Positions 29,701 through 38,818 of a stretch of DNA of 64,000 nucleotides are shown here, in pieces. Origin of the DNA: Pseudogymnoascus destructans (Eukaryota; Ascomycota; Leotiomycetes; Thelebolales; Thelebolaceae); assembly GCF_001641265.1 (NCBI RefSeq), contig NW_020167533.1, positions 186,001-250,000 on the forward strand, given 5' to 3'. Positions within the stretch are counted from its first letter, which is position 1. Each line of letters opens with the position of its first letter. The translations under genes were made by a program, and so were the position numbers. The notes under the pieces were generated by a model. That model saw only the letters and a program-made list of their open reading frames with translations, was not told the origin of the DNA and did not search any database.

Positions 29701-30139
29701 ACTGGCTCATCACAACTTTCTCGTTCCACCAGTCGATCTGGGGGTTGTGTTTCTTGAGCCATGGCATACCAAGGATGCATGCATGGTTGTCCATGTGCAC
29801 GATGTCAAACTGAATCGTTTCCTTGTGCCCGTGTAGCATGACCATTTCCAATGGGACCGTTTCGTGGGTCACCATTCCTTCATTAGTCGAGATGGGCTCT
29901 CCATCTACGACCATTAACGGGTATGGTTCGGTTTTCAATTGCGTCTTGAAACCTTGCGTGTCTGCTACTTTCTTTGTCATAAAGTTGCCCGTCGCTCCTG
30001 AGTCAATCATTGCTCGGAGGTGTCGCTGTTGTATCTTAGCGACCACATATAGTTGCATGCTGCCCGTCGTGGCGCATAGCTGGTCTGTACTAGGCCTCTT
30101 CGTGTCGCTCGCTGGTGGCCTACCGTCGAGGACTCCTAG
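26606..30139 (-). CDS. G1 pol polyprotein (-1 frame relative to gag)
   Basis: The polyprotein supplies the enzymes for reverse transcription and integration. Domains in order: aspartic protease (AMIDSGATGNF), reverse transcriptase (LRLCVDYRALNNITIKDRYA and the YLDDVLVY active site), RNase H (ILETDSSDFAIGACL), integrase with an H/H/C/C zinc finger (HSLPAHGHQG...CDICSKSK), a DDE core (ALDFIVKLP, ISDRDKLFTSKFW, DGQTERLNQTLEQY), and a C-terminal chromodomain (EYEVEAILDRRLVGRREEFL, then KWENYEPTDNSWEP). The first ATG is at 30058, but the frame is open back to the gag stop, so synthesis as a gag-pol fusion by -1 frameshifting is more likely than separate initiation. The stop at 26606-26608 lies inside the convergent gene. 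Confidence 0.93.
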   Translation of the reverse strand, partial: LGVLDGRPPASDTKRPSTDQLCATTGSMQLYVVAKIQQRHLRAMIDSGATGNFMTKKVADTQGFKTQLKTEPYPLMVVDGEPISTNEGMVTHETVPLEMVMLHGHKETIQFDIVHMDNHACILGMPWLKKHNPQIDWWNEKVVMSQCACEQRTDTRQREKPSQGRKELCATSELDDLAQASSPTSIPVEYKEYKQLFQEGPKNEALPKHQPWDHEIPLEKDKSPPFGPIYQLSEKELKVLKEYIDDNLAKGFIRPSTSPAGSPVLFVPKKDGSLRLCVDYRALNNITIKDRYALPLINELHDRFQGAKIFSKLDLRGAYNLIRIKAGEEWKTAFRTRYGLFEYQVMPFGLTNAPASMQRLMNDALHEYLDIFTIVYLDDVLVYSATNEEHVKHVKLVLKKLKEYSLLLKPEKCEFHKNQVEFLGYIIGTHGIKMDQAKVTAVLEWPTPTTVKEVQAFLGFANFYRRFISGYSKVAQPLTELTRKDLEFKWTDKAEAAFQELKTKFTEAPILATFDPAKKIILETDSSDFAIGACLNQPDENGKFKPIAYYSRKLSPAELNYDIHDKELLAIVVAFEQWRVYLEGPTYPVQVWTDHKNLIYFTTTKVLNRRQVRWAETLAAYNFTITYRKGSENARADALSRRTDYAGPKEERPRAILKKTDAGIQYNELLATISVIEDTELEERLKKAYATDECAKRVLSKVEGDFTIDEQGLIRYKGLVYIPSQMRRPLVQEQHSLPAHGHQGVTRTFERITRHYYFPGMRKQVETVVRECDICSKSKSNRHLPYGQLKSTPVPKGAWKSIALDFIVKLPPSKDPLTGIEYDSILVITERLTKYGKFIPYLEASDAEALAYTFIRVILADHGMPEEIISDRDKLFTSKFWKSLMALLGTNHKLSTAFHPQTDGQTERLNQTLEQYLRSYVNHQQDNWVQILPIAQFAYNSAMTEATKVSPFFANYGYQPEAYRQPRPDESRAEQALIVVEQLKSFHEQLATDIQFLNERSAAYANKKRSMEPAFKEGDKVYLLRKHIKTKRPSTKLDFKKLGPFKILNKVSSVNYRLQLPKKSRLHPVFHVSLLEPARGNTPIATDTELQPENEIIEYEVEAILDRRLVGRREEFLIKWENYEPTDNSWEPTRNISKELLEEYRRRHPPAIDPKMQGSRPVDRRKRGSRSQTRRQR

Positions 30140-32073
30140 TTTTTTGACTCGTCCGAGGAAGGATAGTATTCATCCGCTTCCAATGGTGGTCCTTGGGGAG
30201 ATCGTTTCCCTCGCTCTTCTGCTTCGTCTAGCAGATGTGGGTATTTCTTGTATACCTGTTCGCTTTTGATAGGCAAGTCTCCTTCAGACTGGCTTCGCCT
30301 GAGGGCGTGAACTTGCTCTGCGTCTCTGAAGTGTATCCTGGGCGAGGATCGGGGAAACAACTGATTCTGGTGTTTCTTTTTCCAGTGGAGCTTGCAGTCA
30401 TCTTCGCTGCAATACTCCCAGTAGACATACGCGTGCCAGGGATGATCAGTCTCTGTTGCGTCTGTCATTGATAGTTCCCGCTGTCCTCTCACCCATGCAC
30501 TATCTTCCCTCGGAGGCGTGGAGAACGTGTCTAGTTGCTCCATGGCTCTCCTTTCGATGCGTGGAGTGGGTCTCGCATTTTCCCGTCGGAGCATATCTCT
30601 GGCTTTCTCGTCGTACTTCTTCAGGGCTCTCCTGCGGTCCTGGTAGTAAAGTTCGACGCTTTTCATATACTTCAGTTTAGCCATATGCTCGACATCCTTC
30701 TCCAGTTCTTCCGCTTCTTGGGCTTCCAACTTAGCTACGTCTTGGGACGTGCCAAGCAGCCTGCGGGTATTCGTTAGTTGGTCGTAGTATCTCCAGAGGT
30801 CATCCTTGCAGTCGTCCACCTTGCATTTTAACGGAAGTTCCTGTAACAGGTTCCCGTAGAGGTCTTTAAGCATGGGGATTTTCCTCTGGCCATTGGGCTT
30901 GTCTCGTTCAGCCCTAATCTTTGCGTGGGCGTGTTTTGCCATGCGTCTTACTACGTTCTTGCACCGTGGACTCATTGGTTCCGTAGGTGCGAGTTCATCG
31001 AAGGTCTCCTGTTCCGAGACGGTGAACGATTCCGCCTCCGACCCTTCATCTGAGCTCTCGTCTTCTGGGGTGCTTTCGCCGTTTATTCCCCAGTCCTGTT
31101 TGCTCACAAACGTTGCGTTCAACTGTCCTGTCCAGGTGGCATTGAGTTGTTTGCCGACTTTGCGTCCGCCGTTCCCTTTCTTTGGCTGTCTGCAGTCTCG
31201 GGCCATGTGGCCTGGCTTGTCGCAGTTAAAACAGAGTCGTTCCTTGAATTGTCTGTCTTTCTTAGGGTCACGGGGTCGTCCAGGTTTGAACGTGGCATCG
31301 AGTTCCATTGGGTCCGACCAACGGTTGTCTCGCGGGTGTTGATCCCGTCGTCTGCCCTCGTTTCCCCGGTAGGGGTAACTTTTCTTGGGCTTGTCATAGG
31401 TCCGACGTTCCTTCTGGAATTCGTATAGTCGATTGTCGATTCGGACCGTATGTTCGATTAGCGCTACCATGTCCGTTGGTTGTTGTTTCAAACGGGCAAG
31501 TTCCATACGTATATGGCTCTTCAGCCCACGTCGGTAGTGGCTGATGAGTGCGCTGGCGTCCCATCCTGTCTGATTGCCGTATCTCTGGAATTCTGTGGAG
31601 TATGTGAGGGCGCTGCCAGTCTGCTTAAGTGCAAACAGATGGTCTTCTGCGGTCTTAATCTCATCGATGTCTCCGAACATGCGTCGGATTTCCTTACAGA
31701 ATCCATTCCAGCTGCCAAACATAGTCTGCGTAGTTGTCATGCTTCCATTGGTACTTTCATATTTGAAATAGTCCTTGAGGAATGGTTCGATCCATCGCAG
31801 GGCTTCCCCCCCAAGGTAGGACGCAGTCCACAGGGCATAGCTCTCCTGGGTGGGAAACTTCTCGTCATTGAAGTGCTGGTACAGTTCGACCTGTAGCAAA
31901 AACACCTCAAGTTCCTTTCGGTTGCCGGAGTAAGTGTCGGGCAACTTGACGCGTAGAGTTTCCTTGAGTTCATTGACGGTGGGTGCATCGGGCATCTCTT
32001 CATTCTCAGGCTTAGACCTCTGAGACGAAGTTGGCGTGGTGGGGGTTTTCCCCTTCGAACTGACGACAGACAT
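30136..32073 (-). CDS. G1 gag
   Basis: The 645-residue capsid/nucleocapsid precursor starts MSVVSSKGKTPTTPTSSQRS. It has a gag capsid region (VKLPDTYSGNRKELEVFLLQ through RIDNRLYEFQ, about 45-235) and one CCHC zinc knuckle, CFNCDKPGHMARDC (about 290). The C-terminal half is unusually long for a gypsy gag, about 340 residues after the knuckle, and includes an acidic stretch and a second Cys/His cluster (WEYCSEDDCKLHWKKKHQ near 565). The ORF ends YYPSSDESKN at TAG 30138-30136, directly after the slippery heptamer. Confidence 0.88.
   Translation of the reverse strand: MSVVSSKGKTPTTPTSSQRSKPENEEMPDAPTVNELKETLRVKLPDTYSGNRKELEVFLLQVELYQHFNDEKFPTQESYALWTASYLGGEALRWIEPFLKDYFKYESTNGSMTTTQTMFGSWNGFCKEIRRMFGDIDEIKTAEDHLFALKQTGSALTYSTEFQRYGNQTGWDASALISHYRRGLKSHIRMELARLKQQPTDMVALIEHTVRIDNRLYEFQKERRTYDKPKKSYPYRGNEGRRRDQHPRDNRWSDPMELDATFKPGRPRDPKKDRQFKERLCFNCDKPGHMARDCRQPKKGNGGRKVGKQLNATWTGQLNATFVSKQDWGINGESTPEDESSDEGSEAESFTVSEQETFDELAPTEPMSPRCKNVVRRMAKHAHAKIRAERDKPNGQRKIPMLKDLYGNLLQELPLKCKVDDCKDDLWRYYDQLTNTRRLLGTSQDVAKLEAQEAEELEKDVEHMAKLKYMKSVELYYQDRRRALKKYDEKARDMLRRENARPTPRIERRAMEQLDTFSTPPREDSAWVRGQRELSMTDATETDHPWHAYVYWEYCSEDDCKLHWKKKHQNQLFPRSSPRIHFRDAEQVHALRRSQSEGDLPIKSEQVYKKYPHLLDEAEERGKRSPQGPPLEADEYYPSSDESKN
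30139..30145 (-). promoter_or_regulatory. -1 ribosomal frameshift site A AAA AAC
   Basis: Immediately before the gag TAG the minus strand reads TCA AAA AAC TAG. The heptamer A AAA AAC fits the X XXY YYZ rule in the gag frame, and slipping back by one base enters the pol frame (AAA AAA CTA GGA), which is open into protease. A 6-bp stem (TAGGCC/GGCCTA) begins about 16 nt downstream; that is further than usual for a stimulator, so its role is doubtful. Confidence 0.8.
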
Positions 32074-32119
32074 GTTGCTTTGTGTGTAAGCCGGTACCTC
32101 GTAGAAGTGGTGCTCAAAG

Positions 32120-32594
32120 TGTAACGCTGACTTCTAAACGATAGAAGACACAGAGGTTCTCTTGCGTAAAGGTTTACTTATCAGAGGAGGCAGGGGATCA
32201 GACACAAAGGCTTCAAGTAACACGTTACTAGTATATAACAAATACTGTATTGAGTTGAGCACGAAGCTCCTATCTAAGGAAATACTATCTACTTATATAG
32301 TGGCGTCGTGCCTAGTGGACTCTTGGGAACTCACTCGAGTCCTCGGAGTCCTGGACTCTTAGGACTCTTCTCATCATCCTGCGAGTCCATCACGTGCCTA
32401 GTGGACTCCTGGGAACTCACTCGAGTCCTCAGAGTCCTGGACTCTTAGGACTCTTCTCATCATCCTGCGAGTCCGTCACGTGATACTTTCGGAACTACTA
32501 TTCCCCGCTGCCCCTCCAGGTACCAGGGCCGGTCTCATGCGACCTCCCTCCTTCCTGTCCTGTAGTTGGCCAGCCTTCTTGTTCCGTCGTAACA
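32120..32594 (-). repeat. 5' LTR of G1
   Basis: 475 bp matching the 3' LTR, with the same two 86-bp units (about 32311-32482). The internal sequence next to it begins CTTTGAGCACCACTTC on the minus strand, not the usual TGG of a tRNA-complementary primer site, so the primer is not identified. Confidence 0.93.
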
Positions 32595-32600
32595 CGTACG

Positions 32601-32780
32601 TACTCACAGCCTGCTCCTATGCCTACACCTACGCCTCTACCTATACGGGTTTCTACACCAAAACCCTCGACTTTTAGGGGGGTTGAAGAGAGGCTAAGAA
32701 CTACCACCAGCACCTCCCGCCGGCCTAGGTGGTGCTTCTGGTGGCGGACTAGGTGGCGGACCAGGTGGAAGCACTTTAGT
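32601..32780 (+). pseudogene. C-terminal part of the pogo copy interrupted by G1
   Basis: With G1 and one CGTAC removed, the transposase tail reads on from VSHVIALAKLRT into YSQPAPMPTPTPLPIRVSTP and KPSTFRGVEERL, a Pro/Thr-rich segment typical of the end of pogo transposases. It confirms the nesting order: pogo first, gypsy second. Confidence 0.6.
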
Positions 32781-32849
32781 TAACGCCACTATCACTGTAA
32801 GCCACCACATATTTCTTCCTCGATCTTTATACTAACACAATCTTTATAG

Positions 32850-33029
32850 ATCATGATGCAAAAATACCTCCTTTCCTTTGTTCTGACACGAAACCCCAAC
32901 AACATGTGGCCCGAGGACAATCCCGAGTGGCCATTGTATAACACCACCACCACTGGTGTTCAACTCGTTTTTAACACTACCTTTTACACCGATGTCGATG
33001 ACTTGGCTACCAAGAAGACCCTCTGTTGA
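32850..33029 (+). pseudogene. C-terminal exon of a type-B carboxylesterase
   Basis: After a TTTATAG acceptor with an upstream CTAAC-like branch, the frame reads MMQKYLLSFVLTRNPNNMWP, EDNPEWPLYNTTTTGVQLVF, NTTFYTDVDDLATKKTLC and stops. This matches the last 55 or so residues of fungal type-B carboxylesterases (alpha/beta hydrolases). The catalytic part is missing; the pogo element adjoins it. It is a truncated relic. Confidence 0.55.
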
Positions 33030-33531
33030 ATCCTCGGCCCGGAAGCAGGGAAAGCTGTGTCAGCCAGCTTCGTGATCCTCCGGATCCTGGATCTTCCGAT
33101 TCTAAAGCTTCGATTCTGAAGCTCCAGGGAACGAACCGAAACCAGGAGGGTTTTAGGATCCGAACCACGAATAGGCACACCCGTAACAGTATATATAGTA
33201 CTTAGAATAGCTTCAATTATAAAAACATGCATTATAAAATTATCACTTCGGGCCCTACTGCTTCGTGACTGTATTTTCGGCTTATATTCTCTACCTACTG
33301 CCCTACGGATATTGTCCAACACCCTCTATTGGAATCAAGCGCTTTGGTACTAGACAGTCTTGGCTTGAGGAATCAATTATAAAGGCAGCCAAACTCACTG
33401 AAAGAATGTATTTTATTTAATAAAAGTATAGGGTTATCCTAAAATGAACGTAATGGAGTAACTACAGCAGATATGGCTCCAGCCTCCCCCTCTGCATCCA
33501 ACTATTTGCCTCATCCCCAAAACTGATCTGA
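33030..33531. other. no gene seen
   Basis: About 500 bp between the esterase relic and the permease stop codon. It contains imperfect GAAGCTTCGATTC-type repeats near 33090-33130 and otherwise nothing recognisable. Confidence 0.45.
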
Positions 33532-34242
33532 TTAGTAGACATACACAAACTCGTCATTCCGCTTGTCTGTCAAGTCCAAGACTTCCTCCCGATCGCCTGA
33601 CACTTCCTGAGTCTTCGAATCTATGTTGACGTTCGTTGTCATGGAACGATCAACAATAACCCCACTCTTGCCGTTTGCGATTCTCCTCTTTTCCTGCTTC
33701 TTGTTCAACCACATCAAATTGGCGATTTGCACACCGAGGAGCACCATCATGGCAACAAAGACCCCAAGTACACCTCCAATAGCTGGGTGATATTCTGGGG
33801 CCTGGTCTGCCGTGAACAGAAGCGGACCAATAAGGGCTCCTGCGGAGGTACCAGCTTGATAAAATGCCATTGTGACGGATTTCTTGGTCTGTCCAGCAGT
33901 ATTTCCAACGGACCATGCAAGAAGTATAGGGTTGCCTGCAAACAAAAAGGAGGTGATGTAGTACGCGACCAGTAGTGCAGGTCGCAGTGTATTAGATAGT
34001 ATTATACGGCCCGTATACGGGTTCATTTTTGTAACCAGTGCGTATACGATACGGGTTCAACTCAATACGCACTGGCACTGGTTAATACGATACGGAGCCC
34101 GTATACTGGCCGTATACGGGCCGTATTAACCACGTGACACAATGAAAAATGATCTGAAGTATATAACTTACTTCAATGAGGGCTTGTAGTATAGAAAGTA
34201 GTGCATTGGGCTATCTAGTATATTCTAAAAGCAGCACTTGAT

Positions 34243-34570
34243 CTACATATTGTAGAACTGGGAGAGAAGCTCCTCGGATTCCTTGGTTGGGGACAACAGC
34301 AACAATCTGTCGTCAGATGGGAGGATCCACTTGTACTCAGCTGGCTCAGTCTCTTCTCTCAACACCTCCCAGGCCCGAAAGGCGCCAAGTGCATCAGAAT
34401 CCAACTGAAAGCCATAGAACTCAGTATCATAGCCATCAGGGTACCAGTCAGCAGGGCCAGGAAGGTAGACTTGTTCGCCATCGAAGCTCCATGATGCAAA
34501 GTTCCGCCAAACTGCCATCTGTGTCTTGGTGAAGTAGAGGTGCGGGGGGGTCTTCTCATAATAAGTCCTG
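34243..34570 (-). CDS. open frame of unknown origin inside the hAT element
   Basis: After an apparent intron acceptor (TCTACAG near 34570) the frame reads TYYEKTPPHLYFTKTQ, then MAVWRNFASWSFDGEQVYLP, GPADWYPDGYDTEFYGFQLD and SDALGAFRAWEVLREETEPA, ending LLSQFYNM. The ATG at 34518 gives 91 residues. It does not resemble the dimerisation or RNase-H region expected at this place in hAT transposases. It may be a captured host exon. I do not recognise the family. Confidence 0.4.
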
Positions 34571-34610
34571 TAGATGTTAGCTGATTACTATAAATATTAC
34601 TATAAAGTTA

Positions 34611-35401
34611 TTAACCTGTATGCTCGCCATCTAGTTCTTGTAATGCAAGAACAGAGTGTTCTAATTGGCCAGTTTCGGATATATAGTGTGCGATTATACC
34701 AAGAATTGCAAGAGAGTTGGGAGAAGTCCAGAGGTCAACTGTAAAGTGGGCTTTTGACAGAGCTGATTGTACATCGCGTTTGATCTGTTGCTTTTGAGCC
34801 TTGTATGTACGCAACGTCCAGGTCTGTATTGTTGAAATGAGTTAGGTAGCCAGTTATCGATCTCTGGATTAAGGTAATGGAGTAATGCCCTAAATTCCAA
34901 TATTGTTGCCATACGGAAAGGGACTCCACAAGTTGTAATCCATCGTACATATAGCTGCTCAACAACAGCAGGGTCTAAGGCTTCAGTTGCAACAGTAGAA
35001 AGGCAGCGGCGTTTATGATTTATCTCTTTAGCTTTGTCGAAAGCTTCAGCGATATTGCTTTGAATTGAAGTAGTTCGAGATTCCTGAGTAGAGGATATAT
35101 CTATGTCGTGTTCTTTTAAGTGCCTTGTAATAATCTTTGTTCCGCCAGACTCAAGATACTCTTTTAGACAGTATCTACAACGCCATATTAACCTGCCCTG
35201 GTAGTTCCGAATGATATCGCAGCGGCTAACAGGTGTATGGTCCCAGACTTTCGAAAATCGTCTGCTTGCAGTTGTTGTTACAGAAACAGAGGGAGAGGAT
35301 AGCGTACGTTTAAGTATAGGCGAAGTCGGGGTTTCGAATCGTTCACTGACAAATAGCTCACTGTCGAGCTGTGACAGTATATCCGAAGGTTGTGAAGTCA
35401 T
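34611..35401 (-). pseudogene. hAT transposase N-terminal half, frameshifted
   Basis: From the ATG at 35401 the frame contains a BED-type zinc finger (WRCRYCLKEYLESGGTKIIT followed by RHLKEH) and a helical region. Near 34830 the frame must shift to continue into RTYKAQKQQIKRDVQSALSK and VDLWTSPNSLAILGIIAHYI, the start of the hAT catalytic region. It ends at ELDGEHTG before a GTTAAT donor-like site. The DDE residues downstream are not present. Confidence 0.75.
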
Positions 35402-37369
35402 TGTAGTAATATATAGTATATAACGATCTATCAATTGAAGTTATTCGAACCCCTTGTTTCGAATTTTAAGCCTCAATACTAGCTGTATACGGCTAGTAAT
35501 ACGGCCCGTATACGGCCAGTATTGAGAACTGAATACGCACTAGACCCGTATTGGGATTTTGGAATACGCACTGACTCAGTATTGCCGTATACGATACGGA
35601 CCCGTATACGGGTCGTATACGACCCGTATCGCCAATACTATCTAATACACTGGCAGGTCGCGTTCTTGCCTCGCGACCAAGCCCGTAAAGCATTGCGCAA
35701 CCAATGACAGGGAAAATCATGAAGCCCATCAAGATAATACCCTTCAGCTTCATCCTATTGGCGACCCAGCAAGATAGAATGACAACAATTAAAGTCATGG
35801 CCCCATAGGGAATATTTAGCAGTAACGTCGTATAGGGGTCAAAGCCAAAGCCTTTAATGATAAGGGGTCCAAAGACACCTGGCAATGCCGAGCCTAGGTT
35901 AGGTAGGATCGCGAGCACAACCCACAGCCAGGTCTTAATATCAAGGGCCGACTCCCAAACCTGGGGCCACTTGAACTCATGGACCGTTTCGTCGCCAGAT
36001 TTGTTGCTGCGGAGGCGTTCAACGCCCTGTAACCGTTCCGTGGGGGTGAGGAAGCGAGCCGTAGAGATGTCGTTGTCGAGGAAATAATAACAGACGGGTG
36101 CAGTGACAACAGTAAGCAATCCACAAAATAGATAAATGCTGCTCAACTATTAGTGGGATTTCCATGCTAATTGGTAGGATAACTAACATTTGCCAGGAAT
36201 ATAACTTTGAAGAATGGATATGGCCGAGACCATAAGATAAGGCAGCAGCTGCCATAGTTGCTGTGCCGTTCATGGAGTACCAAATAGAGACACGAAGTGG
36301 TTGCTCAACACGACGGTACCACTGGCCAGTCATGATAGCAAATAGGGGCAGGCAGCCGGCTTCGAACAGACCAAGGAAGAAGCGGCAGGCCATCATTGTT
36401 TTGAAGTCATGGCATAGACAAGTCATTGTCTCTGCAATTCCCCATCCAAGGATCATCGATGGCATCAGGATCCGGTGTGGTACCTTTACAATCAGCCACG
36501 CTGAGAATGGCTGCCATCCTAACTGCGCAATTGGTGCGATCGATCCAAGGAGTGAATATTGGCGTCCCGTCATATGGGTATCTTCTCGTAGACCGAAAAC
36601 TGCACCAGTTCCCATGACGCCCTTATCCAAAACCTAAGGGGGCTACAGATAAGCGCCTGTAACAGATTATTGACATCCACGCAACGCACCTGTAAGAAGT
36701 AGACCCAAGTCAGAATCGACAAGATGACCTTATCAGTCTTCCTCCTAATCCGAATATTCTACGCAGAGAAGTCAGCGAGTTTCTTAGTTGCGGAACTTAA
36801 AGGCAACATACATCTTCCTCCGTCAGGTTGATAGGGGAATGCTCCATCATCTCTGAAGTTGGCTTCTCTGAATAGGTCACTGGACTCGTGGGGATCTTCT
36901 CCCCTTCGGATTCGATATCATGATCACCCATAATAGAAAATATTTGCCCTGTTGAGGAATCCAATCCAATGGGCCAGAGCAGAGGAAAGACTGGTGTAAT
37001 CGTTGAGTGGTGAAATAAGAAACTGATCTGCCAACGAGAGCATCTCGCCTCCTTATATATCTACCCCAGAAAGTGTCAAGCTATTCCACATGGGAATCTG
37101 GGGTAAGACCCACGCGAGGTCGTGTAGCTCTTGTGGATCCCGCCTACCAAAAGCGGTAATTTTGAAGTGGGACCAACACTCAACACTGTGGTAGAAGCTT
37201 ATCGACTGAAAGCTTCCTAATTAGGTAGCCAAATCAACCAAACCATTTACTATCAGGAATAGAGCTACAGTAAGACTGTCCGCGCAATCTTTCCTGCCTT
37301 ACTGAGGTTTCGGAGCAGCGGATACAGTGGTGGCGGCGGAAAGCCGCTTCCCACCACGAGATAATGAAT

Positions 37370-37585
37370 GTGGGCCACGTTCCCATCAGCGCGTGTTACC
37401 TCTGGGCGCTGGTACTCGTCCAGGGGTGGTGTAGTGACAAGAATGATCCTCGGGTTGTGGATGGGAGAGGATAGATACGGGATTCTCGCGGCATCTATCT
37501 ATCGAGACGAGCTGCTTGCTAGCGCCGTCGTCGAAGGCGGAGTCATTGGCGCCAAAGAAGAGGGACTGGAAACTTAATGGATGAG
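37370..37585 (-). pseudogene. IAH1-like SGNH esterase fragment, frameshifted
   Basis: Two frames on the minus strand together resemble isoamyl-acetate-hydrolysing esterase: FQSLFFGANDSAFDDGASKQ with IDRCRENPVSIL (GAND block III of SGNH hydrolases), then in another frame HNPRIILVTTPPLDEYQRPE. The Ser and Asp-His catalytic blocks are not present. This is a short decayed remnant upstream of the interrupted permease. Confidence 0.55.
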
Positions 37586-37625
37586 GTCTATATGGGGTGC
37601 AAAGTGGGAGGGCTATACCAGGCAC

Positions 37626-38818
37626 TCAATTTTCGGTGAGTTGGCTGGGGAGGGGAAGACATAATCGATAATGGCTAGACCTTGCTCTGTCTGATATCCG
37701 CTGGGAAGATGTTGGCACATGTTTACAGAACTGGGCGCAGGCGCGCCGGTGAGTGGTAAACCTACTTTAAACCACGGTTCACAACATCCAGGCGGCGCAT
37801 ATAGTCTAAAGGCCTCTACGTCAGTGAACTGGACAAATAAGTAATGCTGTGTCAACGAAAACGGCAGTATTAAGTCCCTATGACTAACCATTCATGAACA
37901 AACTGCTCATACGGAAGCTAAGAATATTATTAGCCCTACTATCTCACTTTTCACAGGATCAAGAGAATCAGCCTCAACTCACTATAGAAGCTGTTGCTAG
38001 AACGTTTTTTTTTTTCACGGGAGCTTTGAAAAGAGGCATATTGACAGCGTGAGATATTAGTGGAAAAGATAAGCCATCCACTCTTTGCAGAGGTTAAAGA
38101 CAGAGAAATCAGAGACAATCATTGGAAATATAAGTAGCTGCCAAGTACGTTTATTGGTGGGGAATCCAAAATGGAAACTGCCAGTTGTCTTATTCTCACA
38201 TTCTGTCGGTACTGTATAGTTTGCCTCGATTAGGAAACAGGGCCTCCCGTGCAATGCCATACCCTTTTTGGATATGGCGTTGTTCAAGATCCAACTTGTA
38301 GCCTAATTAGGCAATATCCTGATCTATGATACCCCGCACCACCGCCACCAATGCCATAAATCAGGGCATTTGGCACAACAGACTCGCCGCTCTCATCACG
38401 ACCCCTGGATGGCACCGTCGATGACGATGACGATGAAACAGATACCGTACAATGCCTGCCCACACAATGGCTTCTGGTCAAGTCTTCACGTCCCTACCGT
38501 ACAAAGATGCGAAGCTTCCCATTGACGAGGGGGTCGAGGACTTGCTAAATCGCATGACCCTCGCAATAACAAGAATTTTAGTTGTCCTTACAACATTGCA
38601 TGAACCTACCACCAACCAATATCGTATCCCCAGCAGCCGAGAACCTACCAACAGAAGAGCATCTTTTTACTTTTTCCATTTTTGTTTCTCAATGATGTTA
38701 TACCAGGGCTTCCTAGGTATATACAGAGCTGGCTGATCTGAGATGATCCATATCACCCCCTTCCCCTTTATCTCTCTCCTTTCGCTCCTTCTCCTCCTTC
38801 TCCAACCTCACCCCCAAC
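37626..38818. other. no supported gene
   Basis: Several frames of 60-95 codons exist, the longest at 37613-37891 on the minus strand and 38452-38736 on the plus strand, but none shows recognisable domains. The composition suggests non-coding or decayed DNA. Confidence 0.45.

Larger units (their letters stand above)
25596..32594 (-). mobile_element. complete Ty3/gypsy chromovirus G1
   Basis: The 6,999-bp element has two 475-bp LTRs that look identical, ends TGTTAC...GTAACA (read on the minus strand), and CGTAC target duplications at 25591-25595 and 32595-32599. Order on the minus strand: 5' LTR, gag, pol with chromodomain, polypurine tract, 3' LTR. A convergent antisense gene lies between pol and the 3' LTR. 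gag and pol have no internal stops. It interrupts an older pogo copy whose sequence resumes on the other side. Identical LTRs and open frames argue for a very recent insertion that has escaped point-mutation silencing. Confidence 0.95.
33985..35652 (-). mobile_element. hAT element with 8-bp target duplication
   Basis: Ends are perfect 19-bp inverted repeats, CAGTGTATTAGATAGTATT, flanked by GCAGGTCG at 33977-33984 and 35653-35660. TIR start CAGTG and an 8-bp duplication define the hAT superfamily. Both ends carry dense inverted copies of CCGTATACGG-like subterminal motifs (34000-34130 and 35480-35640). Inside are a BED-finger transposase fragment and a separate open frame, both on the minus strand. 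At 1.7 kb it is too short for a full hAT transposase, so it is probably moved by another copy. Confidence 0.93.
33532..36931 (-). pseudogene. allantoate-permease-family MFS transporter split by a hAT element
   Basis: This is a Dal5-type major facilitator of the anion:cation symporter family, which usually imports small organic anions across the plasma membrane; the substrate cannot be told. Exons are 36931-36812, 36758-36690, 36633-36188 and 36138-33532. The last exon carries a 1,668-bp hAT insertion (33985-35652) after ...GLGREARTRPA. Leaving out the element and one 8-bp target copy gives 521 residues without any stop. Recognisable are TDKVILSILTWVYFLQVLDK, MACRFFLGLFEAGCLPLFAI and GFDPYTTLLLNIPYGAMTL. 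As it stands the protein would end inside the element. The host parts show no other damage, so the disruption looks recent. Confidence 0.85.

Noticed and set aside
37613..37891. 92-codon minus-strand frame near the esterase fragment
   Set aside because: No recognisable motif and no consistent neighbouring exon; may be decayed sequence.
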